From Ovoidimarina sp039190895 (lineage in GTDB: Bacteria > Pseudomonadota > Alphaproteobacteria > Rhodobacterales > Rhodobacteraceae): 15,737 nt of DNA. Shown piece by piece: positions 7,555 through 14,965 of this stretch (positions are counted from its first letter, which is position 1; each line of letters begins with the position of its first letter). Below the pieces are notes generated by a model that was not told the DNA's origin, searched no databases, and saw nothing but the letters and a program-made list of their open reading frames with translations. The DNA is taken from the NCBI GenBank assembly GCA_039190895.1, contig JBCCXY010000095.1:1-15737 (forward strand). Direction: 5' to 3'. A program made the position numbers and the translations under genes.

Positions 7555-7592
7555 CCATCCACATGGTGCAATCCAAATGGCTTGGGGGCCGG

Positions 7593-8564
7593 ATGATTAC
7601 ATTCATCATACGCCGCGTGTTCCAATCGGTGCTTGTCCTTCTCATCGTCGGCCTCGTCGCCTTCGCGATGTTCCGCTTCGTGGGTGACCCCATCGACAAC
7701 ATGCTCGGCCAGGAGCGCACCCAGGAAGACATCGACCGCCTGCGCGGCCAGCTCGGCCTCGACCAGCCCTTCGCCGTCCAATACGTCCGCTTCCTGCAAG
7801 AGGCGGTGCAAGGCAACTTCGGCGTCTCTTACCGCCAGGGCCGCCCGGTGGCCGAAATCATCGCCGAACGCGCCCCCGCCACGCTAGAGTTGGCCGCCGT
7901 CTCGGCCGTCTTCGCCATCACCGTGGGCATCGCCCTGGGCGTGTTCACCGCCATCCGACGAGAGGGCGTCGCGGCAAACGCGATCATGACCATCTCGCTC
8001 ATAGGCGTCAGCCTGCCAACATTCCTCATAGGTATCCTCCTGATCTACATATTCGGCGTCGAACTCGGCTTGCTCCCCACATTCGGACGCGGCGAAACCG
8101 TCGACCTTGGCGGCTGGACAACCGGTTTCCTCACCGAAAGCGGCCTCAAGGCGCTGATCCTGCCCGCCATCACGCTGGGCCTCTACCAGATGACCCTCAT
8201 CATGCGCCTCGTAAGGTCCGAAATGCTGGAAGTCCTCCGACAGGACTACATCCGCTTCGCCCGCGCGCGCGGCCTGTCCGAACGCGCCGTGAACTTCCGC
8301 CATGCGCTGAAGAACACCCTCGTCCCCGTGATCACCGTCACTGGCCTGCAACTTGGCTCCATCATCGCTTTCGCCATCATTACCGAGACGGTGTTCCAGT
8401 GGCCCGGCGTCGGCCTTCTCTTCATCAACGCCATACAGTTCGTCGATATCCCGGTCATGGCCGCGTACCTGATGCTGATCTCGGTCATGTTCGTCGGCAT
8501 CAACCTGATCGTCGACCTGCTCTATTTCGCCATTGACCCGCGCCTGCGGGGAGGAGGGCACTAA
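7593..8564 (+). CDS. Oligopeptide/dipeptide-type ABC transporter permease, OppB/DppB family
   Basis: One of two inner-membrane permease subunits of a binding-protein-dependent importer. The 323 residues begin MITFIIRRVFQSVLVLLIVGL, the standard N-terminal membrane helix of DppB/OppB. They continue with the GQLGLDQPFAVQYVRFL loop, several membrane helices from about 97, and the ATPase-contacting EAA region DYIRFARARGLSERAVNFRHAL (218-239). The start ATG at 7593 has GGGGG 4-8 nt upstream; earlier in-frame starts lie over the divergent cupin region and give unrelated sequence. The stop overlaps the next ATG by one base (TAATG). Substrate (peptide, glutathione, nickel or other) cannot be told. 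Confidence 0.95.
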   Translation: MITFIIRRVFQSVLVLLIVGLVAFAMFRFVGDPIDNMLGQERTQEDIDRLRGQLGLDQPFAVQYVRFLQEAVQGNFGVSYRQGRPVAEIIAERAPATLELAAVSAVFAITVGIALGVFTAIRREGVAANAIMTISLIGVSLPTFLIGILLIYIFGVELGLLPTFGRGETVDLGGWTTGFLTESGLKALILPAITLGLYQMTLIMRLVRSEMLEVLRQDYIRFARARGLSERAVNFRHALKNTLVPVITVTGLQLGSIIAFAIITETVFQWPGVGLLFINAIQFVDIPVMAAYLMLISVMFVGINLIVDLLYFAIDPRLRGGGH

Positions 8565-9523
8565 TGTCCGACATCACGCCCACCGACATCGCGGTAGAAG
8601 ACGCCCCCAAAACGCGCCTCGAACGCTGGCGCGACAGCGATTTCTGGTGGAAGTTCAAACGCTCCCCCGTCGCGGTCATCAGCTTTCTTGTTGCGATGCT
8701 GCTCGTCCTATCAGCGGTCTTCGCCCCGCTCATCGCCCCCTACAACCCGTTCGATCCGGCCAGCCTGAACCTCATGAATGGCTTCTCGGCGCCCATGACG
8801 CCCAACGCCTTCACCGGTGACAGCTTCTGGCTCGGCACCGACGACCAGGGGCGAGACGTCTTCTCAACCATCCTCTACGGAATGCGCATCTCGCTGTTCG
8901 TGGGCTTCTCGGCGGTGCTATTCGCTATGGTCCTCGGCGTCCTCCTCGGCCTCCTCGCGGGCTACGCCGGGGGGTGGACCGAAACCATCATCATGCGCAT
9001 CGCCGACGTGCAGCTGACGTTCCCGGCGATCCTCGTCGCCATGCTGATCTTCGGCATCGCCAAGGGCTTTACCCCGGTTGAATACCGCGACCAGATGGCG
9101 ATCTGGGTCCTGATCCTCGCCATCGGCCTGTCCGACTGGGTGCAATTCGCCCGCGTCGTCCGTGGCGCCACGCTGGTGGAGAAGAAGAAAGAGTACGTTC
9201 AGGCCGCCCAACTCATCGGCCGCTCGGGGCCTGCGGTCATGATCCGCCACATCCTGCCGAACGTCCTCTCCCCGGTCCTGGTGATCGCCACGATCTCCCT
9301 CGCGCTCGCGATCATCGCCGAAGCGACCCTGTCCTTCCTCGGAGTCGGCGCCCCTCCAACCCAGCCCTCCCTAGGCACCCTGATCCGCATCGGCCAGGGC
9401 TTCCTGTTCTCGGGCGAATGGTGGATCCTCTTCTTCCCCGCTGCCACGCTGCTGGCCCTCGCGCTATCGGTGAACCTCCTCGGAGACTGGCTCCGCGACG
9501 CCCTGAACCCGAAGCTGAACTGA
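8564..9523 (+). CDS. Oligopeptide/dipeptide-type ABC transporter permease, OppC/DppC family
   Basis: Second membrane subunit of the importer, 319 residues. It has the OppC N-terminal domain (about 26-80) with its first helix after WWKFKRSP, the LGTDDQGRDVFSTILYGMRIS signature (90-110), and five further helices. The EAA loop EYVQAAQLIGRSGPAVMIRHILP (210-232) docks on the ATPase. The C-terminal LLGDWLRDALNPKLN is characteristic of the family. The start codon shares its A with the previous stop, and the stop shares its last A with the next gene (TGATG), so translation of the whole operon is probably coupled. Confidence 0.95.
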   Translation: MSDITPTDIAVEDAPKTRLERWRDSDFWWKFKRSPVAVISFLVAMLLVLSAVFAPLIAPYNPFDPASLNLMNGFSAPMTPNAFTGDSFWLGTDDQGRDVFSTILYGMRISLFVGFSAVLFAMVLGVLLGLLAGYAGGWTETIIMRIADVQLTFPAILVAMLIFGIAKGFTPVEYRDQMAIWVLILAIGLSDWVQFARVVRGATLVEKKKEYVQAAQLIGRSGPAVMIRHILPNVLSPVLVIATISLALAIIAEATLSFLGVGAPPTQPSLGTLIRIGQGFLFSGEWWILFFPAATLLALALSVNLLGDWLRDALNPKLN

Positions 9524-9876
9524 TGGCAGAATTGGCGACAACAACCCTCTGGCGCCCGGTTGGACCGGATGAACTGGAGCTCATCAGACAAACCGGGATG
9601 AAGGCGTTTCCGCCCCGCCTGCCCGAGCAGCCAATCTTCTATCCGGTCCTGACAGAGGACTACGCCGTCAAGATTGCAAGAGACTGGAACGTGAAGGCGA
9701 GCGGCAGTGGCTATGTCACCCGCTTTGAGGTCGATAACGCCTTTCTGTCAAACTACAGCGTCGAAGAGGCCGGTGGGAGAGACCACAGAGAATACTGGAT
9801 ACCGGCGGAGGACCTGCCCGACTTCAACGCAGCCATCGTTGGAGCAATAGAAGTCGTACAAGAGTTCCCCGAATGA
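9523..9876 (+). CDS. Small protein like those labelled ADP-ribosylation/crystallin J1
   Basis: A 117-residue cytoplasmic protein with no signal peptide or membrane helix. It reads MAELATTTLWRPVGPDELELI, then GMKAFPPRLPEQPIFYPVL, YVTRFEVDNAFLSNY, and HREYWIPAEDLPDFNAAIVG. From memory these blocks match short bacterial proteins that databases name ADP-ribosylation/crystallin J1; the function of that family is not established. R11 after aromatic residues, an RxE-like H88-R89-E90 and the closing IPAEDL..IVG.I pattern are reminiscent of the ART fold, but this is inference. It overlaps the permease stop by 1 nt and the ATPase start by 4 nt, so it is translated as part of the ABC operon. An accessory or regulatory role for the importer is possible; a passenger role is equally possible. 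Confidence 0.8.
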   Translation: MAELATTTLWRPVGPDELELIRQTGMKAFPPRLPEQPIFYPVLTEDYAVKIARDWNVKASGSGYVTRFEVDNAFLSNYSVEEAGGRDHREYWIPAEDLPDFNAAIVGAIEVVQEFPE

Positions 9877-11606
9877 CCTCTGACCTCACCATCTCCAACC
9901 TCACGGTCGAGTTTCCCACCCGCCGCAAGCTGTTCACCGCCGTGAACGACGCAACCCTCACCGTGGAACCGGGCGAGATCCATGGCCTCGTCGGCGAATC
10001 CGGCGCCGGGAAATCCACCATCGGCGCCGCGATCATGGGCCTCCTCGACAAACCGGGACGTATCGCCACTGGCGCCATCAGCCTCGGCGATCAACAGATT
10101 TCGGGCCTCGACCGCGCCGCCATGCGGGCGCTCAGGGGCAAGAAGATCTCCATGATCTTTCAGGACCCGCTGACTTCGCTGAACCCCCTTTTCACCGTTG
10201 GCCAGCAGTTGATGGAGACGATGGAAATCCACCTCGGCCTCTCCTCCACCGACTCCCGCAAGCGCGCCATTGAGCTGCTTGACCGCGTCGGCATCCCGTC
10301 CCCCGACACCCGCGTCGACCAGTACCCGCACCAGTTCTCGGGTGGCATGCGCCAGCGCGTCGTCATCGCGCTTGCCCTGTGTTCTGAGCCCGAGATCATC
10401 ATCGCCGACGAACCGACCACGGCGCTCGATGTTTCGATCCAGGCGCAGATCCTTGAACTGATCCGGGGGCTTGCGGACGAACGCCAGGTGGGTGTCATCC
10501 TCATCACCCACGACATGGGCGTCATCGCCGAAACCACCGACCGCGTCACGGTGATGTATGGCGGACAGATCGTCGAAAGCGGCCCCACCGCGCAGGTCCT
10601 GGGCCAGCCCAGCCACCCCTACACCAAAAGCCTCATCGCCGCCGTTCCGCGCCCCGGCGTGAAGCTCCGCCGCTTTCCGCAGATCAGCTATGGCGGGCGC
10701 GAGACGACGTTCAAGATCGCCGACCTCGCCCGCGACTGGCCCGCGCAAGAGGCGCCCAAGGGCCCGCTCTTGCAGGTCAAGGGCATCACCAAGCGGTTCC
10801 TCGACAAGGGCAGCCTGATCCCCTCGCGCCGCACCTTCTTCACCGCCGTCGATGACGTGTCCTTCGATATCCAGCCGGGCGAAGTCTTCGGCCTGGTCGG
10901 CGAATCCGGCTCCGGCAAATCCACCATCGCCCGCATGATCGCGGGGCTTTACGGCCTTGAAGAGGGCGAGGTCATCTTCGACGGCACCACAGTCTCCGGC
11001 GCCAACGCCGCGACGATGGAGGCGTATCGCCGCCAGATCCAGATGATCTTCCAGGACCCGTATTCGTCCCTCAACCCCCGCCACCGCGTCGACCACATCG
11101 TCGCCGAACCCGCCCTGCACCTCGGCATCATCCCGAAAGAGCACGTGAAGGACCGGGTCGCCGAACTGCTCGACCGTGTGGGCCTCGGCGCCGACGCGGG
11201 GATGAAATACCCGCACGAGTTTTCCGGTGGCCAGCGCCAGCGCATCTCCATCGCCCGAGCTCTGGCCACGCAACCCCGGTTCCTGATCTGTGATGAGCCC
11301 ACTTCCGCGCTGGATGTCTCGATTCAGGCGCAGATCCTCAACATCCTGAAAGACCTGCAAGAGCACCTCGGCCTCACCATGCTCTTCATCAGCCACGACC
11401 TCCCCGTCGTCCGCCAGATGTGCGACCGCGTCGGCGTGCTGAAAACCGGTAAGCTGCTGGAAGTGGCCGACACCGAAACCCTGTTCTCCGCTCCCCAGAA
11501 CCCCTACACGCAAGAGCTCCTGCGGCTGATGCCCAAGACCGACCTTCTGTCGACCGAGGGCCTGACCACCGCAGATGAGGCGTCACAAAACCGAATCAAA
11601 GCCTAG
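9873..11606 (+). CDS. Oligopeptide/dipeptide-type ABC transporter, fused double ATPase (OppD-OppF in one chain)
   Basis: A 577-residue peripheral ATPase containing two complete ABC domains. Domain 1 has the P-loop GESGAGKST (41-49), Q-loop FQDPLTSLNP (97-105 region), signature FSGGMRQ (155-161), Walker B with E180 and the switch H213. Domain 2 has GESGSGKST (343-351), FQDPYSSLNP, FSGGQRQ (450-456), E475 and H508. Each half ends in the PSHPYT or PQNPYTQELL motif of the oligopeptide family C-terminal region. All catalytic residues are intact, so both sites should hydrolyse ATP. The ATG overlaps the preceding stop (ATGA). Known relatives include fused glutathione/peptide importer ATPases (GsiA/YejF-like). 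It is the last gene of the operon, followed by structured intergenic DNA. Confidence 0.95.
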   Translation: MTSDLTISNLTVEFPTRRKLFTAVNDATLTVEPGEIHGLVGESGAGKSTIGAAIMGLLDKPGRIATGAISLGDQQISGLDRAAMRALRGKKISMIFQDPLTSLNPLFTVGQQLMETMEIHLGLSSTDSRKRAIELLDRVGIPSPDTRVDQYPHQFSGGMRQRVVIALALCSEPEIIIADEPTTALDVSIQAQILELIRGLADERQVGVILITHDMGVIAETTDRVTVMYGGQIVESGPTAQVLGQPSHPYTKSLIAAVPRPGVKLRRFPQISYGGRETTFKIADLARDWPAQEAPKGPLLQVKGITKRFLDKGSLIPSRRTFFTAVDDVSFDIQPGEVFGLVGESGSGKSTIARMIAGLYGLEEGEVIFDGTTVSGANAATMEAYRRQIQMIFQDPYSSLNPRHRVDHIVAEPALHLGIIPKEHVKDRVAELLDRVGLGADAGMKYPHEFSGGQRQRISIARALATQPRFLICDEPTSALDVSIQAQILNILKDLQEHLGLTMLFISHDLPVVRQMCDRVGVLKTGKLLEVADTETLFSAPQNPYTQELLRLMPKTDLLSTEGLTTADEASQNRIKA

Positions 11607-11644
11607 GTAACTCTGCGCATGAGGGGGGAGTCGCTGCCCGCCTC

Positions 11645-11688
11645 GGTTTGCCGAAACACCTCGTCCCCAAGACCCGGTCCGGCAAACC
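11645..11688. repeat. GGTTTGCCG / CGGCAAACC inverted repeat
   Basis: Exact 9-bp arms at 11645-11653 and 11680-11688 with a 26-nt loop, lying 39 nt after the ATPase stop. It is the first of three inverted repeats in a 274-nt gap. It may fold in the 3' end of the ABC operon transcript. There is no T-tract. Confidence 0.45.
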
Positions 11689-11697
11689 CGGATGGAT

Positions 11698-11742
11698 CGC
11701 ATCCCGGGTCCCCCAACGCGCCCCCGTTGGGGGACCCATGCG
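11698..11742 (+). terminator. Strong long hairpin between the ABC operon and the aminotransferase gene
   Basis: GGGTCCCCCAACG (11706-11718) and CGTTGGGGGACCC (11725-11737) are perfect 13-bp complements around CGCCCC. CGCAT (11698-11702) and ATGCG (11738-11742) extend the stem by 5 bp beyond a 3-nt bulge. A run this GC-rich should be very stable. No run of Ts follows, so it may stop transcription with Rho, protect the operon 3' end, or belong to the repeat element just downstream, with which it shares the GGTCCC/GGGACC core. Confidence 0.5.
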
Positions 11743-11763
11743 TTGCCGTGTTCCGGCCTACCG

Positions 11764-11814
11764 AAAATTATATAATAATATCAACATATTAAAATCGGTC
11801 CCACTGTGGGACCG
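11764..11814 (+). repeat. AT-rich block plus GGTCCC palindrome, copy A
   Basis: About 32 nt of nearly pure A/T (11764-11795), including a perfect TATAAT at 11771-11776, run into CGGTCCCACTGTGGGACCG (11796-11814), a palindrome with 9-nt arms and one central base. In a GC-rich genome this block stands out sharply. A related copy in reverse orientation lies at 15595-15644; after the palindrome, about 22 of the first 26 bases agree (reverse strand ATTTTAATATGTTG here, ATTTTAGTGTGTTG there). It lies 66 nt before the aminotransferase ATG, so the TATAAT could be a -10 box, but no good -35 sits at 16-18 nt. Confidence 0.7.
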
Positions 11815-11880
11815 CATTATCCATGGACTCACCCGCCGCCTCATCCTAGGGTCCGCGAACGTGATCAGAGGGCTTCGGGA

Positions 11881-12747
11881 ATGGCCGTCGGAACCAACAT
11901 CCACACCTATTTCAACGGCGCCTGGCACGCCGAAGACGTGCCCATCATGCGCGCCGCCGACCACGGCTCCTGGCTGGGAACCTCCGTCTTCGACGGCGCC
12001 CGCTTCTTCGACGGCGTCGCCCCGGATCTCGACGCCCACTGCGCCCGCGTGAACGCCTCCGCCGAGGCCCTGATGATCACTCCCTCCGTCACCACCGCCG
12101 AGATGGTGGAGATTGTGAAAGACGGCCTCACCCGCTTCGATACAGGCACCGCCGTATACATCCGACCCATGTACTGGGCCATCGACGGCGACGCCTCCGC
12201 CATCGTCCCCTCGGCAGAGGAAACAGGCTTCTGCATCTGCCTCGAAGAAATCCCGATGCCCAAACCCACCGCGACGGCCAAGCTCACCACCACCCGCTTC
12301 CGCCGCCCCGTCCTGGAAAGCGCCGTCGTCAACGCCAAGGCCGGGTGCCTCTACCCCAACAACGCCCGCATGATCGCCGAGGCCCGCTCCAAGGGCTATC
12401 CTAACGCCCTCGTCGCCGACGCCATGGGCAACGTCGCCGAGACGGCCACCGCCAACGTCTTCATGGTCAAAGATGGCGAGGTCTTTACACCCGTCCCCAA
12501 CGGCACCTTCCTCGCCGGCATCACCCGCGCCCGCCACATGGCCAACCTGGCCGCCGACGGCACCCCGGTCCATGAAACGGTCCTCAGTTTCGACGATTTC
12601 CGCGACGCCGACGAGGTGTTCATGTCCGGCAACATGGCCAAGGTCACCCCGATCGTCGAGTTCGACGGAACCTCTTACCAAGTCGGTCCGGTCACGACCC
12701 GCGTCCGCGAGATGTATTGGGACTGGTCCCTGTCAGGCGCCGACTAA
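11881..12747 (+). CDS. ilvE: Class IV aminotransferase, branched-chain amino acid aminotransferase type
   Basis: A PLP enzyme that exchanges amino groups between Leu/Ile/Val and 2-oxoglutarate, at the end of branched-chain synthesis. The 288-residue product shows the fold-type IV features: FNGAWHAEDVPIMRAADHG at the start, predicted PLP lysine K153 in NAKAGCLYPNN, E187 in the NVAETATANVF block, the TPVPNGTFLAGITR segment (203-216), and the DEVFMSGNMAKVTPI end region. Start ATG at 11881 with AGAGGG 8 nt upstream; upstream in-frame codons read through the repeat element and are not family-like. It seems to be transcribed alone and converges on the P1 peptidase gene. A D-amino-acid or 4-amino-4-deoxychorismate role is less likely given the overall pattern. 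Confidence 0.88.
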   Translation: MAVGTNIHTYFNGAWHAEDVPIMRAADHGSWLGTSVFDGARFFDGVAPDLDAHCARVNASAEALMITPSVTTAEMVEIVKDGLTRFDTGTAVYIRPMYWAIDGDASAIVPSAEETGFCICLEEIPMPKPTATAKLTTTRFRRPVLESAVVNAKAGCLYPNNARMIAEARSKGYPNALVADAMGNVAETATANVFMVKDGEVFTPVPNGTFLAGITRARHMANLAADGTPVHETVLSFDDFRDADEVFMSGNMAKVTPIVEFDGTSYQVGPVTTRVREMYWDWSLSGAD

Positions 12748-12791
12748 AGCGGAGCAGCAGACTGCCCGCCTGCACCATACTTCCCGCAACG

Positions 12792-13772
12792 CTACCCGAA
12801 GAGGCTCTGCCATGTCGGGTTAGGATCTCCATCTGCTGGCGTGGCGGCGTAAATCGCACGGGCGATAGCGCGGGCGGTACAGGTCGCAGCGGCGTGGCCG
12901 ATGTGAATGAGGTCGATGTGGGACGTGGGCTCTTCCCGACGCGCGGTAGACGCCGCGAAGATCAGATCTCCATCCGATGGCGTATGCGATGGGACAACCG
13001 CGCGAGCGATGCCGTCATGGGCCATGATCGCGACCCTCTTGGCTTGCGTTTTAGACAGAGGCGCGTCAGTGGCGACGATGCCGATAACGGTGGCGCTGCG
13101 GGTCTCAGACTTTGTCGGACCAAGCCTAGCTGGCGCCATGGCAGGGCCGAGGCCGCCGAACTCGGCGTCTTGCTCGAAAGGAGCAGCCCAGAAGTGGGGC
13201 CCATCACCGATGGACACATGCCCAATCGGGTTCGCCACGACAAGCGCGCCGACCGTCGTGCCGTTGGGCAGAACCTGCGACGCAGATCCCAGGCCACCCT
13301 TCAGCGAGGCTGTCGTGGCCCCAGTCCCTGCGCCCGCCGTGCCGATGGCAAAGCCCTCAGCAACCGCCTCCAATGCCTCGCAACCTAACGAGCGCCAGGG
13401 CGGTGTCTCCCAGTTAGTGGCCCCGCCCCGCCCCACATCGAAAATAATGGCAGTTGGAACGATGGGGATCACCTGACCCCAGACCGGATAGCCGCGCCCG
13501 CTAGAGCGAAGAGCATCCGACACCCCGGACGCCGCATCCAGCCCGAAGGCCGAGCCTCCGGATAGGACCAGCGCGTCTACCTGCTCCACGCTGTTTTCGG
13601 GGGCAAGCAGGTCGGTCTCCCGCGTCCCCGGCGCGCCGCCCATGATGTGGACAGCAGCGGTGAAAGGGCGGTCCGAGGTCAGCACCGTCGTCCCGGTTTT
13701 GTAGTGCGCGTCGCTCGCGTTACCGACCAGCATGCCGGGCACGTCGGTGATCAGGTTGCGGGTCAAATGCAC
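12792..13772 (-). CDS. P1 family peptidase (DmpA/S58-type self-processing aminopeptidase)
   Basis: An Ntn-hydrolase-like enzyme that cuts itself into two subunits, with the new N-terminal residue as nucleophile. Taking GTG at 13772, the 326 residues start VHLTRNLITDVPGMLVGN and show the family blocks DALVLSGGSAFGLDAASGV, FDVGRGG, ASLKGGLGSAS, GALVVANPIG, and IVATDAPLSKTQAKRVAIMAHDG. By alignment with NylC-type members the nucleophile is T228 in RSATVIGIVATD; the residue before it is Ala where NylC has Asn. The start overlaps the SDR stop by 10 nt; TTG at 13766 is an alternative. Substrates in the family include beta-amino peptides, D-amino amides and nylon oligomers; which applies is unknown. 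Confidence 0.88.
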   Translation of the reverse strand: MHLTRNLITDVPGMLVGNASDAHYKTGTTVLTSDRPFTAAVHIMGGAPGTRETDLLAPENSVEQVDALVLSGGSAFGLDAASGVSDALRSSGRGYPVWGQVIPIVPTAIIFDVGRGGATNWETPPWRSLGCEALEAVAEGFAIGTAGAGTGATTASLKGGLGSASQVLPNGTTVGALVVANPIGHVSIGDGPHFWAAPFEQDAEFGGLGPAMAPARLGPTKSETRSATVIGIVATDAPLSKTQAKRVAIMAHDGIARAVVPSHTPSDGDLIFAASTARREEPTSHIDLIHIGHAAATCTARAIARAIYAATPADGDPNPTWQSLFG

Positions 13773-14503
13773 CGGCCCCCGTCCACTTCCATGACGACGC
13801 CGGTCACCATGCTCGCCTCGTCCGAGCACAGGAACAGAGCGGCATGGCCCATGTCCTCGGGGGTCGAGAACCGATCCAGTGGGATCGTCGAGAGGAACTT
13901 GGCACGCGTCTCGGGCGTGTCCTCGCCCATAAAGCTCTTCAGCAGCGGCGTTTCCCCCGCGACCGGAGCGATGGCGTTCACGCGGACGCCGCTGGGGGCC
14001 AGTTCGACAGCCATTGCTTTCGTTGCGGTGATCATCCAGCCCTTGGACGCGTTGTACCAATTGAGGTTGGGGCGCGGCGATAAACCGGCCGTCGAGGCTA
14101 CGTTGAGGATCGCTCCGGCGCCATTGGATTTCATATGGGGGACAAGCTCCCGCGCGGTGAGGTAGACGGACTTGGCGTTCACGGCGAGGACGCGGTCGAA
14201 GTCCTCCTCAGAGACGGTTTCCATCGCGGCGGGCAAGTGGGTGACCCCCGCGTTGTTGACGAGAATGTCGACCCGACACCATGCGTCAATTGCGGCCTTG
14301 GTCATCTGGGCGACACTCCTCCCGGATGCCACGTCAACGGGTTGAGCGAGGCCATCGATCTCGGTGGCGATGTCTTCAGCGGCAGCGGCGTTGATATCCG
14401 CGACCATGACCCGGGCGCCCTCGCGGGCAAAGATCCGGGCGATCCCGGCGCCGAAGCCCGAGCCTGCGCCGGTGACGATGGCGGTTTTGTTTTGCAGTCT
14501 CAT
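13763..14503 (-). CDS. Classical short-chain dehydrogenase/reductase
   Basis: A 246-residue NAD(P)H-dependent oxidoreductase with all classical SDR signatures: TGAGSGFG (11-18), NNAG (83-86), catalytic S137 in NVASTAG, and Y150/K154 in WYNASKG. The C-terminus GVVMEVDGGRCI is standard. D36 in MVADIN at the end of beta-2 favours NAD over NADP. It lies 5' of and overlaps the P1 peptidase, so the two are likely co-transcribed. It is transcribed away from the membrane-protein gene across only 41 nt, which must contain both promoters. 3-oxoacyl reductase, glucose/ribitol dehydrogenase or similar roles are all possible; substrate is not predictable. Confidence 0.93.
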   Translation of the reverse strand: MRLQNKTAIVTGAGSGFGAGIARIFAREGARVMVADINAAAAEDIATEIDGLAQPVDVASGRSVAQMTKAAIDAWCRVDILVNNAGVTHLPAAMETVSEEDFDRVLAVNAKSVYLTARELVPHMKSNGAGAILNVASTAGLSPRPNLNWYNASKGWMITATKAMAVELAPSGVRVNAIAPVAGETPLLKSFMGEDTPETRAKFLSTIPLDRFSTPEDMGHAALFLCSDEASMVTGVVMEVDGGRCI

Positions 14504-14544
14504 AGACCCTTGGTGTCACGATTGGACGGGGGCATAAAGGTTGC

Positions 14545-14907
14545 ATGATGTTCGGATGGTCCACGGCGCTGCCCCTGCTTTGCCTCGCTCTGGCCGGTGC
14601 GGGGGTGCCGATCATGCTGGCACGGCTGTTTGAGGACACGCATCACGGTCTGATGCAGGCGCTGGCACTGTCTTGCGTCGTGCTGGTGATATTGGGTGCG
14701 GTGCTGTTTGTCGCGGTCTATGCCGAGGCGGGGCTGGATATCGCCCTGCTGGCTGAGCATCCCGTAGACAGCTTGCGGCTGTTTCTGTGGCAAGGGCTGC
14801 GAGCGACGATTGTTTGGGTGCCAATCCTGCTGCTGACGGCGATCTCGCTGGGGCGTGGGGTGGAGGCGCGGCGGACGGCGCGGATGGTGCGGCGTGGGAA
14901 GGAGTGA
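14545..14907 (+). CDS. Small three-helix membrane protein, unknown function
   Basis: A 120-residue hydrophobic protein that I do not recognise. Predicted membrane helices lie at about 8-26, 38-60 and 86-103, followed by a short Arg-rich tail (RRTARMVRRGKE) that should face the cytoplasm by the positive-inside rule. A HPVDSLRLFLWQGLRATIVWVP segment precedes the last helix. Two ATGs are adjacent (14545 and 14548); AAAGG at 14536-14540 favours the second by spacing. The gene is 58 nt upstream of the DUF1523 gene on the same strand, so they may form a small envelope operon. Its third codon positions are G-rich, unlike the C-rich ABC operon. Confidence 0.75.
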   Translation: MMFGWSTALPLLCLALAGAGVPIMLARLFEDTHHGLMQALALSCVVLVILGAVLFVAVYAEAGLDIALLAEHPVDSLRLFLWQGLRATIVWVPILLLTAISLGRGVEARRTARMVRRGKE

Positions 14908-14965
14908 TTGCCCGGCGCGGAGGCGGCGCTTATCTAGGGCAGACACACCGCCGCTGGAGGGGCAC

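Noticed and set aside
7182..7592. N-terminal extension of the first permease
   Set aside because: The extra 137 residues are Arg/His/Pro rich and are the antisense of the cupin gene; the family N-terminus starts exactly at the ATG at 7593.
9753..11513. A 586-codon open frame on the minus strand opposite the fused ATPase gene
   Set aside because: The plus strand has two complete ABC domains with every motif. The minus frame is rich in Gly, Asp, Val, Ala and His, as expected from reading GC-rich codons backwards, and matches no family.
11764..11814. Ordinary intrinsic terminator for the ABC operon
   Set aside because: On the plus strand the AT block precedes the palindrome rather than following it, so the order is wrong for terminating the upstream operon.
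11758..12681. A 307-codon minus-strand frame opposite the aminotransferase gene
   Set aside because: Gly/Val/Asp-rich mirror frame without domain features; the plus frame has the PLP enzyme motifs.
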